Shown in pieces: positions 7,462 through 14,460 of a DNA stretch of 17,064 nt (position 1 is the first letter of the stretch; each line of letters starts with the position of its first letter). The DNA lies in the NCBI GenBank assembly GCA_030037185.1, contig JASHRR010000783.1:1-17064 (forward strand), given 5' to 3'. The stretch is from Xanthobacteraceae bacterium (GTDB lineage: Bacteria; Pseudomonadota; Alphaproteobacteria; Rhizobiales; Xanthobacteraceae). The notes below the pieces were generated by a model. That model did not search any database. It saw nothing but the letters and a program-made list of their open reading frames with translations, and was not told the origin of the DNA. The translations under genes were made by a program, and so were the position numbers.

Positions 7462-8042
7462 ATGTTACGAGACGCGCTTCGAGGGATGGGACAACGGGCG
7501 ATGGCGGCAGGGCCAAGGCGCCGCTGAAGAACGCCGCCGCCGTCAACGCCGCACGCTCGGCCTTGTACGAGGTCGTCGCCGATGCGTACGCGCCCTGGAA
7601 TTCCCAAAACCCATGCGCTCGACGCCGCCTGCGTTGGTGAGGTCGGAACGCTTGTTGGCTGGTTGCGCCTCGGGCAATTCACGGTCCGGCAACGTCAACG
7701 ATGTTGGTTGGCAATACTGCCGCCTAATCCAGAACCGGCCTCCGGCCGGTGCGCTCTCTCCCCGGCCCAAAGACCCGGGTACGTCGGGCAATTGACCGCG
7801 AGCAGCGCAAATTCGCCGCTCGCATTTTTCAAGGAGATCCTGCAAATCCCTTGTAGCCTTGCTCGGGCCGTGCCGGTGAGGGATATCTGCACTCAACCAT
7901 CGATCCCTTCGGCAACATGGGCACCGATTGCTTCCTCCGCCGTTCGATTCAAGCCCCGGCGCCGAGGTTCGTAGAACTTGCGTGCTCGTGGGCGCCTGGC
8001 GAAGGTTCGCCTGCAGCAGGGCACAGGCTTTCAGAGCCAGCA
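7462..8042. other. 581-base spacer without a recognisable gene
   Basis: Lies between the 3' ends of the methyltransferase and pyrD genes, which converge. Around 7512-7620 one plus-strand frame reads like protein with GC-rich third positions (AKAPLKNAAAVNAARSALYE...YAPWNSQNP) but has no start and stops soon after, so it may be a gene remnant. A perfect hairpin ACCGGCC-TCC-GGCCGGT sits at 7734-7750, without a T-tract. No tRNA, small RNA or intact short gene with a ribosome-binding site was seen. Confidence 0.4.
7734..7750. repeat. Perfect 7-bp hairpin in the convergent spacer
   Basis: ACCGGCC, loop TCC, GGCCGGT. The spacer lies downstream of both flanking genes, so it could help end transcription from either side, but no run of T follows on either strand. 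The role is unassigned. Confidence 0.4.
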
Positions 8043-9137
8043 TTATCCGTCGCGAGCCGGGGACGAATTTAACCGCTGATCCGACCCGACCGCGTCCGCT
8101 ACGCACGAAAATCCATCCCGGCGCAATAATGCAGCAAGTTCGCTCTTGATCCGCCCGACCAGCCCCGGACCATGGAAGACCAGCGCTGAATAGAGCTGGA
8201 CCAGGCAAGCCCCGGCGCGGATTTTTGCATAGGCATCCGCGCCGCTGGCTACGCCGCCGCATCCGACGATCGGAATCCGGCCTTCGGTGAACCGGTACAT
8301 GGCGGCCAGGCATGCGGTCGACGGTGCAAACAGCGGTTTGCCGGATAACCCGCCCTGAGCATTGCGATCGGGGCTCTTCAAGGTCGCAGGCCGCGCGATC
8401 GTGGTGTTGCCGACGATCAGGCCGTCGACTCCCGTCGCGAGCGCGACCTGGGCGATGTCGCGCACCTCAGTCTCGTCGAGATCGGGGCCGACCTTCGCCA
8501 GCAGCGGCGGGCGCAAGCCGGCGGTTTCGCGTCGCCGAAGCTCCTGCACGCGGGTCAGCAATTCCTCGATCTGTTTACGCGCCTGCAGGGCCCGCAGCCC
8601 CGGTGTGTTCGGCGAGGAAATGTTGATGACCAGATAATCCGCGAGAGCCCCGATCGCCTCGATCCCGGCGATGTAGTCCGCGGCGCCGTCGGCGGTGTCG
8701 CGATTTTTCCCCACATTGGCTCCGACGATGCCGGGGCGGGCGCGGCGGCGGGCGAGATTGGCAACGAACGGGGCCAGGGCGCGGCTGTTGAAGCCGAAGC
8801 GGTTGATCACCGCCTCGTCCTCGGTCAGACGATAAAGCCGTTGACCGGAGTTGCCGGGCTGAGGGCGCGGCGTGACGGTCCCGGCTTCGACAAAGCCGAA
8901 GCCGAGCCCGAGCGCGGCGTCGCATACCTCCGCATCCTTGTCGAACCCCGCCGCAAGGCCGACCGGGTTGGGAAACGACAGATTCCAGACCTTGGTGGCG
9001 AGGATCGGGTCGTCGGGTCGATGCGCCATGGTGCGGGCGAAGCCGAGCTTGAGGGCCCAGATGCTGACGCCGTGGGCGCGTTCAGGATCGAGGAAAAACA
9101 GCGCCGGTCGCGCCAGCCTGAACAGGAGATCGCCCAT
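8043..9137 (-). CDS. pyrD: Dihydroorotate dehydrogenase (quinone), class 2
   Basis: Membrane-associated FMN enzyme (364 residues) that oxidises dihydroorotate to orotate with quinone as acceptor, the fourth step of pyrimidine synthesis. The N-terminal helix region typical of class 2 is present (MGDLLFRLARPALFFLDPERAHG). FMN and substrate motifs are VGLAAGFDKDAE (59-70), VEAGTVTPRPQPGN (83-96), NRFGFNS (112-118), ISSPNTPGLR (173-182) with the catalytic base Ser175, AKVGPD (214-219), GNTT (243-246) and the C-terminal phosphate-binding VGCGGVASGADA (291-302). The start ATG at 9137-9135 shares its A with the TAA stop of the amidase gene (TAATG), so translation is coupled. A short polar tail (about 352-364) is extra. 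Upstream in-frame starts inside the amidase gene are rejected because the family begins at MGDLLF. Confidence 0.96.
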   Translation of the reverse strand: MGDLLFRLARPALFFLDPERAHGVSIWALKLGFARTMAHRPDDPILATKVWNLSFPNPVGLAAGFDKDAEVCDAALGLGFGFVEAGTVTPRPQPGNSGQRLYRLTEDEAVINRFGFNSRALAPFVANLARRRARPGIVGANVGKNRDTADGAADYIAGIEAIGALADYLVINISSPNTPGLRALQARKQIEELLTRVQELRRRETAGLRPPLLAKVGPDLDETEVRDIAQVALATGVDGLIVGNTTIARPATLKSPDRNAQGGLSGKPLFAPSTACLAAMYRFTEGRIPIVGCGGVASGADAYAKIRAGACLVQLYSALVFHGPGLVGRIKSELAALLRRDGFSCVADAVGSDQRLNSSPARDG

Positions 9138-10489
9138 TACGATTCGCTCAATTTTGGGGACACGATTTTTTCCACTGCGGCAGCGATTGCGAGCAGCCGC
9201 CGGTCGGCGCCGTGTTCGCCGACCAGCATCAGCCCGACCGGCGCATCGCCGCGGCGATGACACGGTATCGATATCGCACAGCGATCGAGCACATTGGCGA
9301 TCGTGGTGTTGCGAAGCACCGCCAGGTTCACGGCGCGGAACTGCTCTTCGGCCTCGAGCCGGGCGAGCGGCGGCGCGATGATCGGGACGGTCGGCATGAT
9401 AAGCGCGTCGTAGTGGCCGGAAATCGCGGCGACGCGACCGATCAGGTCGGCGCGGGCGCCGATGAGCTCGATGTAGTGAGCCGCGTCCTGGTCCTTCCCA
9501 CGCATCATGCGCACCAGCACCCGCGGATCGTAGAGGTTGCCCCTGGTCTCAATCAGGCGCCGATGCCACGCATAGGCTTCGGCCGCCGCAAAGCCGCCAT
9601 AGCGATTGAGAGTGGTAATATCGTTGAACTCCGCAAGCGGCAGATCCACGATCTTCGTGCCCGCCTTGGCCAGCCGGGACACCGCGTCCGCATAAGCAGT
9701 CGCGACCGCCCGGTCCATGCCGTCGAGAACCACGGTTTGTGGCGCCGCGAGCCGCAGTCCGTCAACCCGATAGGGCGTGAGATCATCGGGCTCGTCGCCG
9801 GCCATGACGGCATCGAGCGCAGCGCAGCAGGCCACCGTCGGCGCCAGCGGTCCGACCGAATCCAGGGTAAAAGACAAGGGCAGCACGCCGTCGGTGGGGA
9901 TTCGCTTGGCGGTGGGCTTGCAGCCCACGATGCCACACAGCGCCGCCGGGATGCGGCAGGAGCCGCCGGTGTCGGTACCGAGAGCCGCAACCGCCATGCC
10001 GTCCGTCACCGATACCGCAGCTCCCGACGAGGAGCCGCCCGGGATGCGCCCGGTGGCTCGATCGTAGGGGTTGCAAGGGGTGCCGTAATGCGGGTTGAGA
10101 CCAACGCCGGAGTATGCAAATTCCGTCATGTTGGTGCGACCGATCGGGATGAAGCCGGCGGCCCGCATGCGAGCGACCGCAGCGGCGTCGCGCCTGGCGG
10201 CAGGAGCGTCGCACAACGCAACCGATCCGGCAGTGGTGACGTCGCCCGCGATATCGAACAGATCCTTGACCGAGACCGGGATGCCGGCAAACCGCGAGGG
10301 TGCTGCCCCGTGCCGGCGCAAAGTATCGATATAATCGGCCGCCGCGCGCGCCTGATCCGCGTGCACTTTGAGGAAAGTCCGTCGCCCTTCGCCGGCTGCG
10401 TCCACGATGCGTGCCAAGCAATCCTCAACCAGCAGCCGGCTCGATGTCCCGCTCGCCAAATCGTGCGCTGTTTGCGAAAGCGTGCGCAT
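9137..10489 (-). CDS. Amidase-signature family hydrolase
   Basis: Cytosolic amide hydrolase of 450 residues in the amidase-signature (AS) family (AtzF, malonamidase, GatA-like enzymes). The unusual Ser-cis-Ser-Lys triad is complete: Lys75 in PVSVKDLFD, cis-Ser153 in PGGSSSG (150-156) and the nucleophile Ser177 in GTDTGGSCRIPA (171-182); the 24-residue spacing between the two serines matches characterised family members. Supporting stretches are GRTNMTEFAYSGVGLNPHYGTPCNP region (by position 117-141) and the ALIMPTVPIIAPP block near 360-375. The start ATG at 10489 has GGAG about ten bases upstream. The stop overlaps pyrD, so the two form an operon. AS substrates range widely (ureido acids, carboxamides, amino-acid amides) and cannot be told from sequence; a nitrogen-salvage role beside a pyrimidine gene is possible but not shown. 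Confidence 0.9.
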   Translation of the reverse strand: MRTLSQTAHDLASGTSSRLLVEDCLARIVDAAGEGRRTFLKVHADQARAAADYIDTLRRHGAAPSRFAGIPVSVKDLFDIAGDVTTAGSVALCDAPAARRDAAAVARMRAAGFIPIGRTNMTEFAYSGVGLNPHYGTPCNPYDRATGRIPGGSSSGAAVSVTDGMAVAALGTDTGGSCRIPAALCGIVGCKPTAKRIPTDGVLPLSFTLDSVGPLAPTVACCAALDAVMAGDEPDDLTPYRVDGLRLAAPQTVVLDGMDRAVATAYADAVSRLAKAGTKIVDLPLAEFNDITTLNRYGGFAAAEAYAWHRRLIETRGNLYDPRVLVRMMRGKDQDAAHYIELIGARADLIGRVAAISGHYDALIMPTVPIIAPPLARLEAEEQFRAVNLAVLRNTTIANVLDRCAISIPCHRRGDAPVGLMLVGEHGADRRLLAIAAAVEKIVSPKLSES

Positions 10490-10552
10490 ATTGAAAGATC
10501 TCCGCGAGGCAATGTTTGTGCGAACACTCGAGCGACACCGTTAACATCTGGC

Positions 10553-10581
10553 CCGCAATGGCGCGACCGGGTCCTTGTGTC
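10553..10581 (-). promoter_or_regulatory. Candidate promoter for the amidase-pyrD operon
   Basis: On the minus strand a perfect TTGACA occupies 10581-10576. A -10 box at normal spacing would fall around 10559-10553, but the bases there (ATTGCG or TTGCGG) are a poor match. The leader to the amidase ATG at 10489 would be about 60 bases. Alphaproteobacterial promoters often have a strong -35 and a loose -10, which is the only reason for listing it. Confidence 0.3.
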
Positions 10582-10725
10582 AAAAATGAAACGACGACCT
10601 GGCCGGTTCGACCGATTCGCGCTTCACCAGGCATCTCTGGGCCGCTTCGCGCTTCGCTTGCAGGCAGCTTCCGCCCGGCTAGAATTTGCTTGCCGCATGG
10701 GATTGGTGCCAACTAGAGATGCTTT

Positions 10726-10825
10726 GGGCGACCCTTGTGGTCGTCCGCTTGCCGGCGGACACAGAACCGAGAAGCGCGCCGACACGACGCGTTTTAACGG
10801 TCCGGGGCGACCGCAAGGATCGCGC
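10726..10825. repeat. Inverted pair of REP-like palindromic units
   Basis: Unit 1 (10726-10746) starts GGGCGACCCTTGTGGTCG and is itself an imperfect palindrome. Unit 2 (10805-10825) is the same element in reverse (GGGCGACCGCAAGGATCG); read on the other strand it matches unit 1 at 17 of 21 positions. Between them GTCCGC (10743-10748) and GCGGAC (10755-10760) form another small hairpin touching unit 1. Such units, whose chance translations read GDPCGRP and GRPQGS, are as I recall scattered in intergenic DNA of many proteobacteria. The pair lies in the 377-base spacer between divergent operons, close upstream of the DUF2848 gene's ribosome-binding site. Confidence 0.6.
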
Positions 10826-10866
10826 GACCGGCCGGAGCCTCCAGCCGATTCCGAAGGGGAGTTTCC

Positions 10867-11583
10867 GTGGCCCGCCAGACGTTATCCCTCACCCTGCAAG
10901 GCCGCGCCACCGCAATGGCCGCTGAGGTCGGCATCGACGATGCGGTCGTGGCCGGCTGGACCGGGCGCGATGCTGGCGCAGTGGAGAAGCACATCAAGGA
11001 ACTTGAGGCTTTGGGCGTGAAGCGCCCGGCCACCACTCCGATCTTTTACCGGGTCTCCGCGCTGCGACTGACCACGGCGGCCGAGATTGAGGCGGTGGGC
11101 CCGCACTCCGGCGGCGAGGTCGAGTTCGTGCTGCTGCAGCGCGGCGGGCGCCTGTGGGTCGGCGCCGGCTCCGATCATACCGACCGCCAGGTGGAAACCT
11201 ACGGCGTCACCGTATCCAAGCAGATGTGCGACAAGCCGGTGGCTCCAGTATTCTGGGCTTTCGATGATGTGGCGGCGCATTTCGACCGACTTATGCTGCG
11301 AGCCCATGTGATCGAGAACGGTGAGCGCAAACTCTACCAGGAGGGGTCGGTGGCAGCGATGCTGGCGCCGCTCGAGCTGATCGGGCGCTGCCCCATCCCC
11401 CGAGGGGAGACGAGGGAAGGCGGAGGGCGGCTGCCGGAAAACACGCTGATGTTTTGCGGCACGCTCGCGGCGCGCGGAGGCGTTCGGCCAACCGAGCGGT
11501 TCGAATTCGCGATCGAAGACCCGGTTCTGGGACGATCGATCGCCCATGCTTATTCGGTCCGCATCCTGCCGGTGCTGGGCTGA
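10867..11583 (+). CDS. DUF2848 family protein
   Basis: Uncharacterised protein of 238 residues that I recognise as DUF2848, a family I believe to be distantly related to the fumarylacetoacetate hydrolase fold. Conserved blocks are FYRVSALRLTTA (60-71), GEVEFVLL (83-90), VGAGSDHTDRQVE (98-110), SKQMCDKP (117-124) and LYQEGSVA (157-164); GSDHTDR and the YQEG acid would be the natural candidates for a metal or catalytic site. A Gly/Arg-rich loop at about 175-190 (CPIPRGETREGGGRLPE) looks longer than needed and may be a variable insertion. No signal peptide, so cytosolic. The GTG start at 10867 is chosen because AAGGGGAG at 10854-10861 lies five bases upstream. It is the first gene of a four-gene cassette with a cupin, an amidase and a binding protein. 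Function unknown. Confidence 0.8.
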   Translation: MARQTLSLTLQGRATAMAAEVGIDDAVVAGWTGRDAGAVEKHIKELEALGVKRPATTPIFYRVSALRLTTAAEIEAVGPHSGGEVEFVLLQRGGRLWVGAGSDHTDRQVETYGVTVSKQMCDKPVAPVFWAFDDVAAHFDRLMLRAHVIENGERKLYQEGSVAAMLAPLELIGRCPIPRGETREGGGRLPENTLMFCGTLAARGGVRPTERFEFAIEDPVLGRSIAHAYSVRILPVLG

Positions 11584-11609
11584 GTGGACATCTGTCACGG
11601 AGGCCCGCC

Positions 11610-12002
11610 ATGCCGATGAACAAGCCGCATCTCGAATTCCACCCGGTCGACATGAATGACGGCTGGCACACGCCGGCCGGCTATCCGGCGGGCATCAAGC
11701 AGAAGATTCTGGCGAGCGACCTCGACGAGACCCAAAAGATGGGAAGCCGGTCTCGGCTGTTGAAGTTCGAACCCGGCGTCTACACCAGCGCCCCGTTCGT
11801 CCATGACCACTGGGAAGAGGTGTACCTGATGTCGGGCGACCTCATTGTCGGCAATGACGCCGAGGGCAACGGCGGCGAGCCGTTTCACGCGCCGACCTAT
11901 GCGTGCCGGCCGCCCGGCGTCTACCACGGCCCGTTCAAGTCCGAGACCGGGTGCATGCTGTTTGAGATGCACTATTACGACGAGAGCGGAAAGTTGCCAT
12001 GA
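11610..12002 (+). CDS. Small cupin-domain protein
   Basis: Single-domain cupin of 130 residues. Motif 1 is GVYTSAPFVHDHWEEVYLMSGDL (by position 56-78) with metal ligands His65, His67 and Glu69 or Glu70; motif 2 is ACRPPGVYHGPF (98-109) with His106. It has the normal length for a one-barrel cupin and no signal peptide. Many such proteins are metal-dependent isomerases, dioxygenases or ligand sensors; which applies here is unknown. ATG 11610 follows ACGGAGG (11597-11603) at a good distance; in-frame codons further upstream lie inside the DUF2848 gene and are not used. The last codons overlap the next start as ATGA (11999-12002), so the cupin and amidase are made together, which suggests they act in one pathway. 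Confidence 0.85.
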   Translation: MPMNKPHLEFHPVDMNDGWHTPAGYPAGIKQKILASDLDETQKMGSRSRLLKFEPGVYTSAPFVHDHWEEVYLMSGDLIVGNDAEGNGGEPFHAPTYACRPPGVYHGPFKSETGCMLFEMHYYDESGKLP

Positions 12003-13351
12003 ACGCGCCCGAGATCGCAACGCCGGTGATGCGGCCCTATCTTCCGGCGACGAGGAAATTTGCCAGCGGCGAGGACTCCCCGCGCGCGTTTCTGGAGGGC
12101 TGCCTGGCCGCACTCGAGGCCTGGGAACCGACGATCGGCGCCTTCGTGACCCTCAACCTCGCTGCAGCCCGTGCGGCCGCTGATCAGTCGGCGAAGCGCT
12201 GGCGCGCCGGCAAGCCGCTTTCGGCGATTGATGGCATGCCGATCGGCATCAAAGACATCATCGAGACGATCGATATGCCGACCCAAAACGGCTCGCCGCT
12301 GTTTGAAGGGTTTCGCAGCGAGCGGGACGCCGCAAGCGTCGTAGCGCTGCGCGAAGCGGGCGCCGTGATCATCGGCAAGACGGTGACCACCGAGTTCGCC
12401 GCTACCGAGCCGCGCGGCACCCGCAATCCCTGGGACACCGCGCGCACTCCTGGCGGTTCGAGCAGCGGTTCGGCTGCGGCGGTCGCGGTGGGCGCCATCA
12501 GCGCCGGGCTCGGCACCCAGGTCCTCGGCTCGATCCTGCGGCCGGCGAGTTTCTGCGGCTGCTTCGGCTTCAAGCCCACGGTCGGCGCCATCAATCGCGG
12601 CGGCAGTTATGACGGCCTGTCCCAGAGCGTGCATGGGCCGCTCGCCGCAAGCCTGCCGGAGGCATGGCAGGTCGCCTGGGAGATCGCCCAACGCGCCGGC
12701 GGCGATCCGGGCTTTGCGGGCCTCTACGGTCCGGCGACGCCGCCGGCGCCATTAAGGCCGCGCAAGCTCGCGGTTCTCCAAACCGATGGATGGATGGTTG
12801 CGACCGAGGCCGCCAGGCGAGCGTTGGACGGAGCCCTTGCCAAGCTGAGGGCTGCCGGCACCGAGGTTGCCGGTCGCCGCGATCATGACCAGGTCGCGGC
12901 GGTCGAGACCGCCATTGGCGGTACGCGCGAACTTTCCATTGCCATCAACGCCTGGGAATCGCGCTGGCCCCTCAACACCTACCGGGCGCGGGAGGCCGGC
13001 AAGCTTAGCAACGCGATGCTCGCGCGCGGCCGTCAGGCCGAGGCCATGACGCTTGAGGACTATCGCCGCCACATAGCCGATCGCGACCGCCGGCGCGCGA
13101 TCTACCACGCGCTCGCTGACGAATTCGACGCCTGCATCACGCTCGCGGCCCCGGGGGCTGCGCCGACCGGTCTCGGCTCCACGGGCGATCCGGTATTTGC
13201 TGTGCCCGGCTCGATGCTCGGCGTTCCGGCGCTCTCGCTGCCGGTTCTCGACGCCGGCGGACTGCCGCTTGGCCTTCAACTTCTCGGCTTCGCACACCGC
13301 GATGCTTCGCTGTTCGCAACGGCGGCGAGCGTGTTGGTGATCGCCCAGTAG
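11999..13351 (+). CDS. Amidase-signature family hydrolase (second copy, divergent)
   Basis: Second amidase-signature enzyme in the window, also 450 residues but only distantly similar to the one at 9137-10489. The triad is present: Lys85 in MPIGIKDIIET, cis-Ser154 in TPGGSSSGSAAAVA (150-163) and nucleophile Ser178 in GTQVLGSILRPASFCG (172-187), with the standard 24-residue spacing. The usual TGGS around the nucleophile is VLGS here, a variation seen in the allophanate hydrolase/Asp-tRNA-amidotransferase-like branch (often TIGS). The C-terminal part has DACITLAAPGAAPTGLGSTGDPVF, written by position 377-400, and VPALSLPV, typical of the family. It overlaps the cupin gene by four bases (ATGA). 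Cytosolic. The substrate is unknown; with DUF2848, a cupin and a binding protein it probably breaks down an imported amide or ureido compound. Confidence 0.9.
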   Translation: MNAPEIATPVMRPYLPATRKFASGEDSPRAFLEGCLAALEAWEPTIGAFVTLNLAAARAAADQSAKRWRAGKPLSAIDGMPIGIKDIIETIDMPTQNGSPLFEGFRSERDAASVVALREAGAVIIGKTVTTEFAATEPRGTRNPWDTARTPGGSSSGSAAAVAVGAISAGLGTQVLGSILRPASFCGCFGFKPTVGAINRGGSYDGLSQSVHGPLAASLPEAWQVAWEIAQRAGGDPGFAGLYGPATPPAPLRPRKLAVLQTDGWMVATEAARRALDGALAKLRAAGTEVAGRRDHDQVAAVETAIGGTRELSIAINAWESRWPLNTYRAREAGKLSNAMLARGRQAEAMTLEDYRRHIADRDRRRAIYHALADEFDACITLAAPGAAPTGLGSTGDPVFAVPGSMLGVPALSLPVLDAGGLPLGLQLLGFAHRDASLFATAASVLVIAQ

Positions 13352-13353
13352 AC

Positions 13354-13492
13354 TGGGCAAAATCGCCTGCCTCGGGCTTACCGAGCGACGGCTGCGCGCG
13401 ATTTTGCCCACCCGGCCAGACGAAGAAGCTTGACGGGCAAAGGCGCAACGACGCAGTACCACTGGGGCATCGACGAAAGCGACGTTTGCCCG
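13354..13492. repeat. Composite palindromic repeat element between amidase and binding-protein genes
   Basis: TGGGCAAAATCGC (13354-13366) and GCGATTTTGCCCA (13398-13410) form a perfect 13-bp stem; its 31-base loop holds a second hairpin, CTCGG-GCTTA-CCGAG (13371-13385). Immediately after, CGGGCAAA (13434-13441) and TTTGCCCG (13485-13492) form an 8-bp stem sharing the GGGCAAA core. The element begins three bases after the amidase stop and fills nearly all of the 170-base gap. It looks like a mobile palindromic repeat placed inside an operon; from memory, TGGGCAAA-type palindromes are frequent in Bradyrhizobium-like genomes. The first stem could also attenuate transcription or protect the upstream mRNA. 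Confidence 0.65.
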
Positions 13493-13521
13493 CCCGACGC
13501 GACGACGACGCGATTGCTAAA

Positions 13522-14460
13522 ATGAGCCGCGCTATGAAACTCGCCGTACCCGACATGATTTCGAACTCCTATTTTCCGGCAATTGCCGCGGCGGTGCTGG
13601 GATTCTTCAAGCAGGAGGGGCTCGAAATCGAACTGGAGCTCGTATTTCCGGTCGACAAGGCCTATGCGGCGCTGCGCGACGGCGCGGTCGATTTCGTCGG
13701 CGGATCGGCTCACTCGGCGCTGGCGGCATTTCCTGAATGGCGGGGCGTGAAGCTCCTCTGTGCGCAGGCACAAGGCATGTACTGGTTCCTGGTCATGCGC
13801 AGGGACCTTGGCGTCAAACACGGCGATATCGCGGGCGTCAAGGGCCGCAGCATCGGCGCCGCGCCGTGGGTTGAAATGGGACTGCGTGCACTCCTCGTCA
13901 GCGCCGGGATCGACCTTGTGCACGACGCCGTGAGGATCGCCCCCGTACCGGGCGCGCTCGCGGCCGGGGTGAATTTCGGGGTCACAGCTGCGCGGGCACT
14001 GGAGGAGCGCAAGATCGACGGCTTCTGGGCCAATGGCATGGGCGCCGAAGTCGCTGTGCGCCGCGGCGTAGGGACGGTCGTGCTCGACATCCGCCGCGGC
14101 GACGGGCCGAAGGGGTGCTTCAACTACACCATGGCGTCGGTCGCCTCGACCGACGGTTTGATCGAGCGCTCGCCCGAGATTGCGGCTGCCGCCGTGCGCG
14201 CCATTGTCAAGACCCAGGCCGCGTTGAAGAATGACGTCTCGCTCGCGACTGATGTGGGGCGCAAGTTGTTTGCGCCGCAGGAGGCGGACCTCATCGCTGA
14301 GCTGATCCGCCGCGACCTGCCCTATTACGATCCAAAAATCACGCCGCAGTTCGTGGCCGGTATGAACGCCTTTGCACGCTCAATAGGAATTCTCGCCGAC
14401 GATGTTGCTTATCAGCGCGTGGTGGCGACACGGTTCTCCGAGTTGTGGCATCACGCTTAG
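13522..14460 (+). CDS. ABC transporter substrate-binding-like protein (NMT1/SsuA family) without signal peptide
   Basis: Periplasmic-binding-protein fold of 312 residues. After MSRAMK it goes directly into the first strand of the mature domain (LAVPDMISNSYFPAIAAAVLG), followed by the family pattern GFFKQEGLEIELELVFP (27-43), YAALRDGAVDFVGGSAHSAL (48-67), VKGRSIGAAPWVEMG (106-120) and ALEERKIDGFWANG (159-172). The C-terminal lobe ends normally. There is no hydrophobic leader from ATG 13522, and extending to a TTG at 13486 adds only a charged stretch, so as written it would stay in the cytosol. No clear ribosome-binding site precedes 13522 or the alternative ATG 13534. It closes the DUF2848-cupin-amidase cassette. 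It may be a true importer receptor with unusual export, or a cytosolic ligand-binding or enzyme-like relative of THI5. Confidence 0.8.
   Translation: MSRAMKLAVPDMISNSYFPAIAAAVLGFFKQEGLEIELELVFPVDKAYAALRDGAVDFVGGSAHSALAAFPEWRGVKLLCAQAQGMYWFLVMRRDLGVKHGDIAGVKGRSIGAAPWVEMGLRALLVSAGIDLVHDAVRIAPVPGALAAGVNFGVTAARALEERKIDGFWANGMGAEVAVRRGVGTVVLDIRRGDGPKGCFNYTMASVASTDGLIERSPEIAAAAVRAIVKTQAALKNDVSLATDVGRKLFAPQEADLIAELIRRDLPYYDPKITPQFVAGMNAFARSIGILADDVAYQRVVATRFSELWHHA

Noticed and set aside
7543..8313. A 256-codon minus-strand frame overlapping the end of pyrD
   Set aside because: Arg/Pro/Ser-rich, no family, out of frame with pyrD over their shared bases; pyrD is certain there.
10571..10866. Small protein beginning MGLVPTRDALGDPCGRP in the divergent spacer
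   Set aside because: The GDPCGRP and GRPQGS stretches are chance translations of the palindromic repeat units, not a gene.
9212..11020. A 602-codon plus-strand open frame across the amidase gene and the divergent spacer
   Set aside because: It is antisense to the amidase, very rich in Arg/His/Gly/Asp and matches no family; long antisense frames are expected at this GC content.
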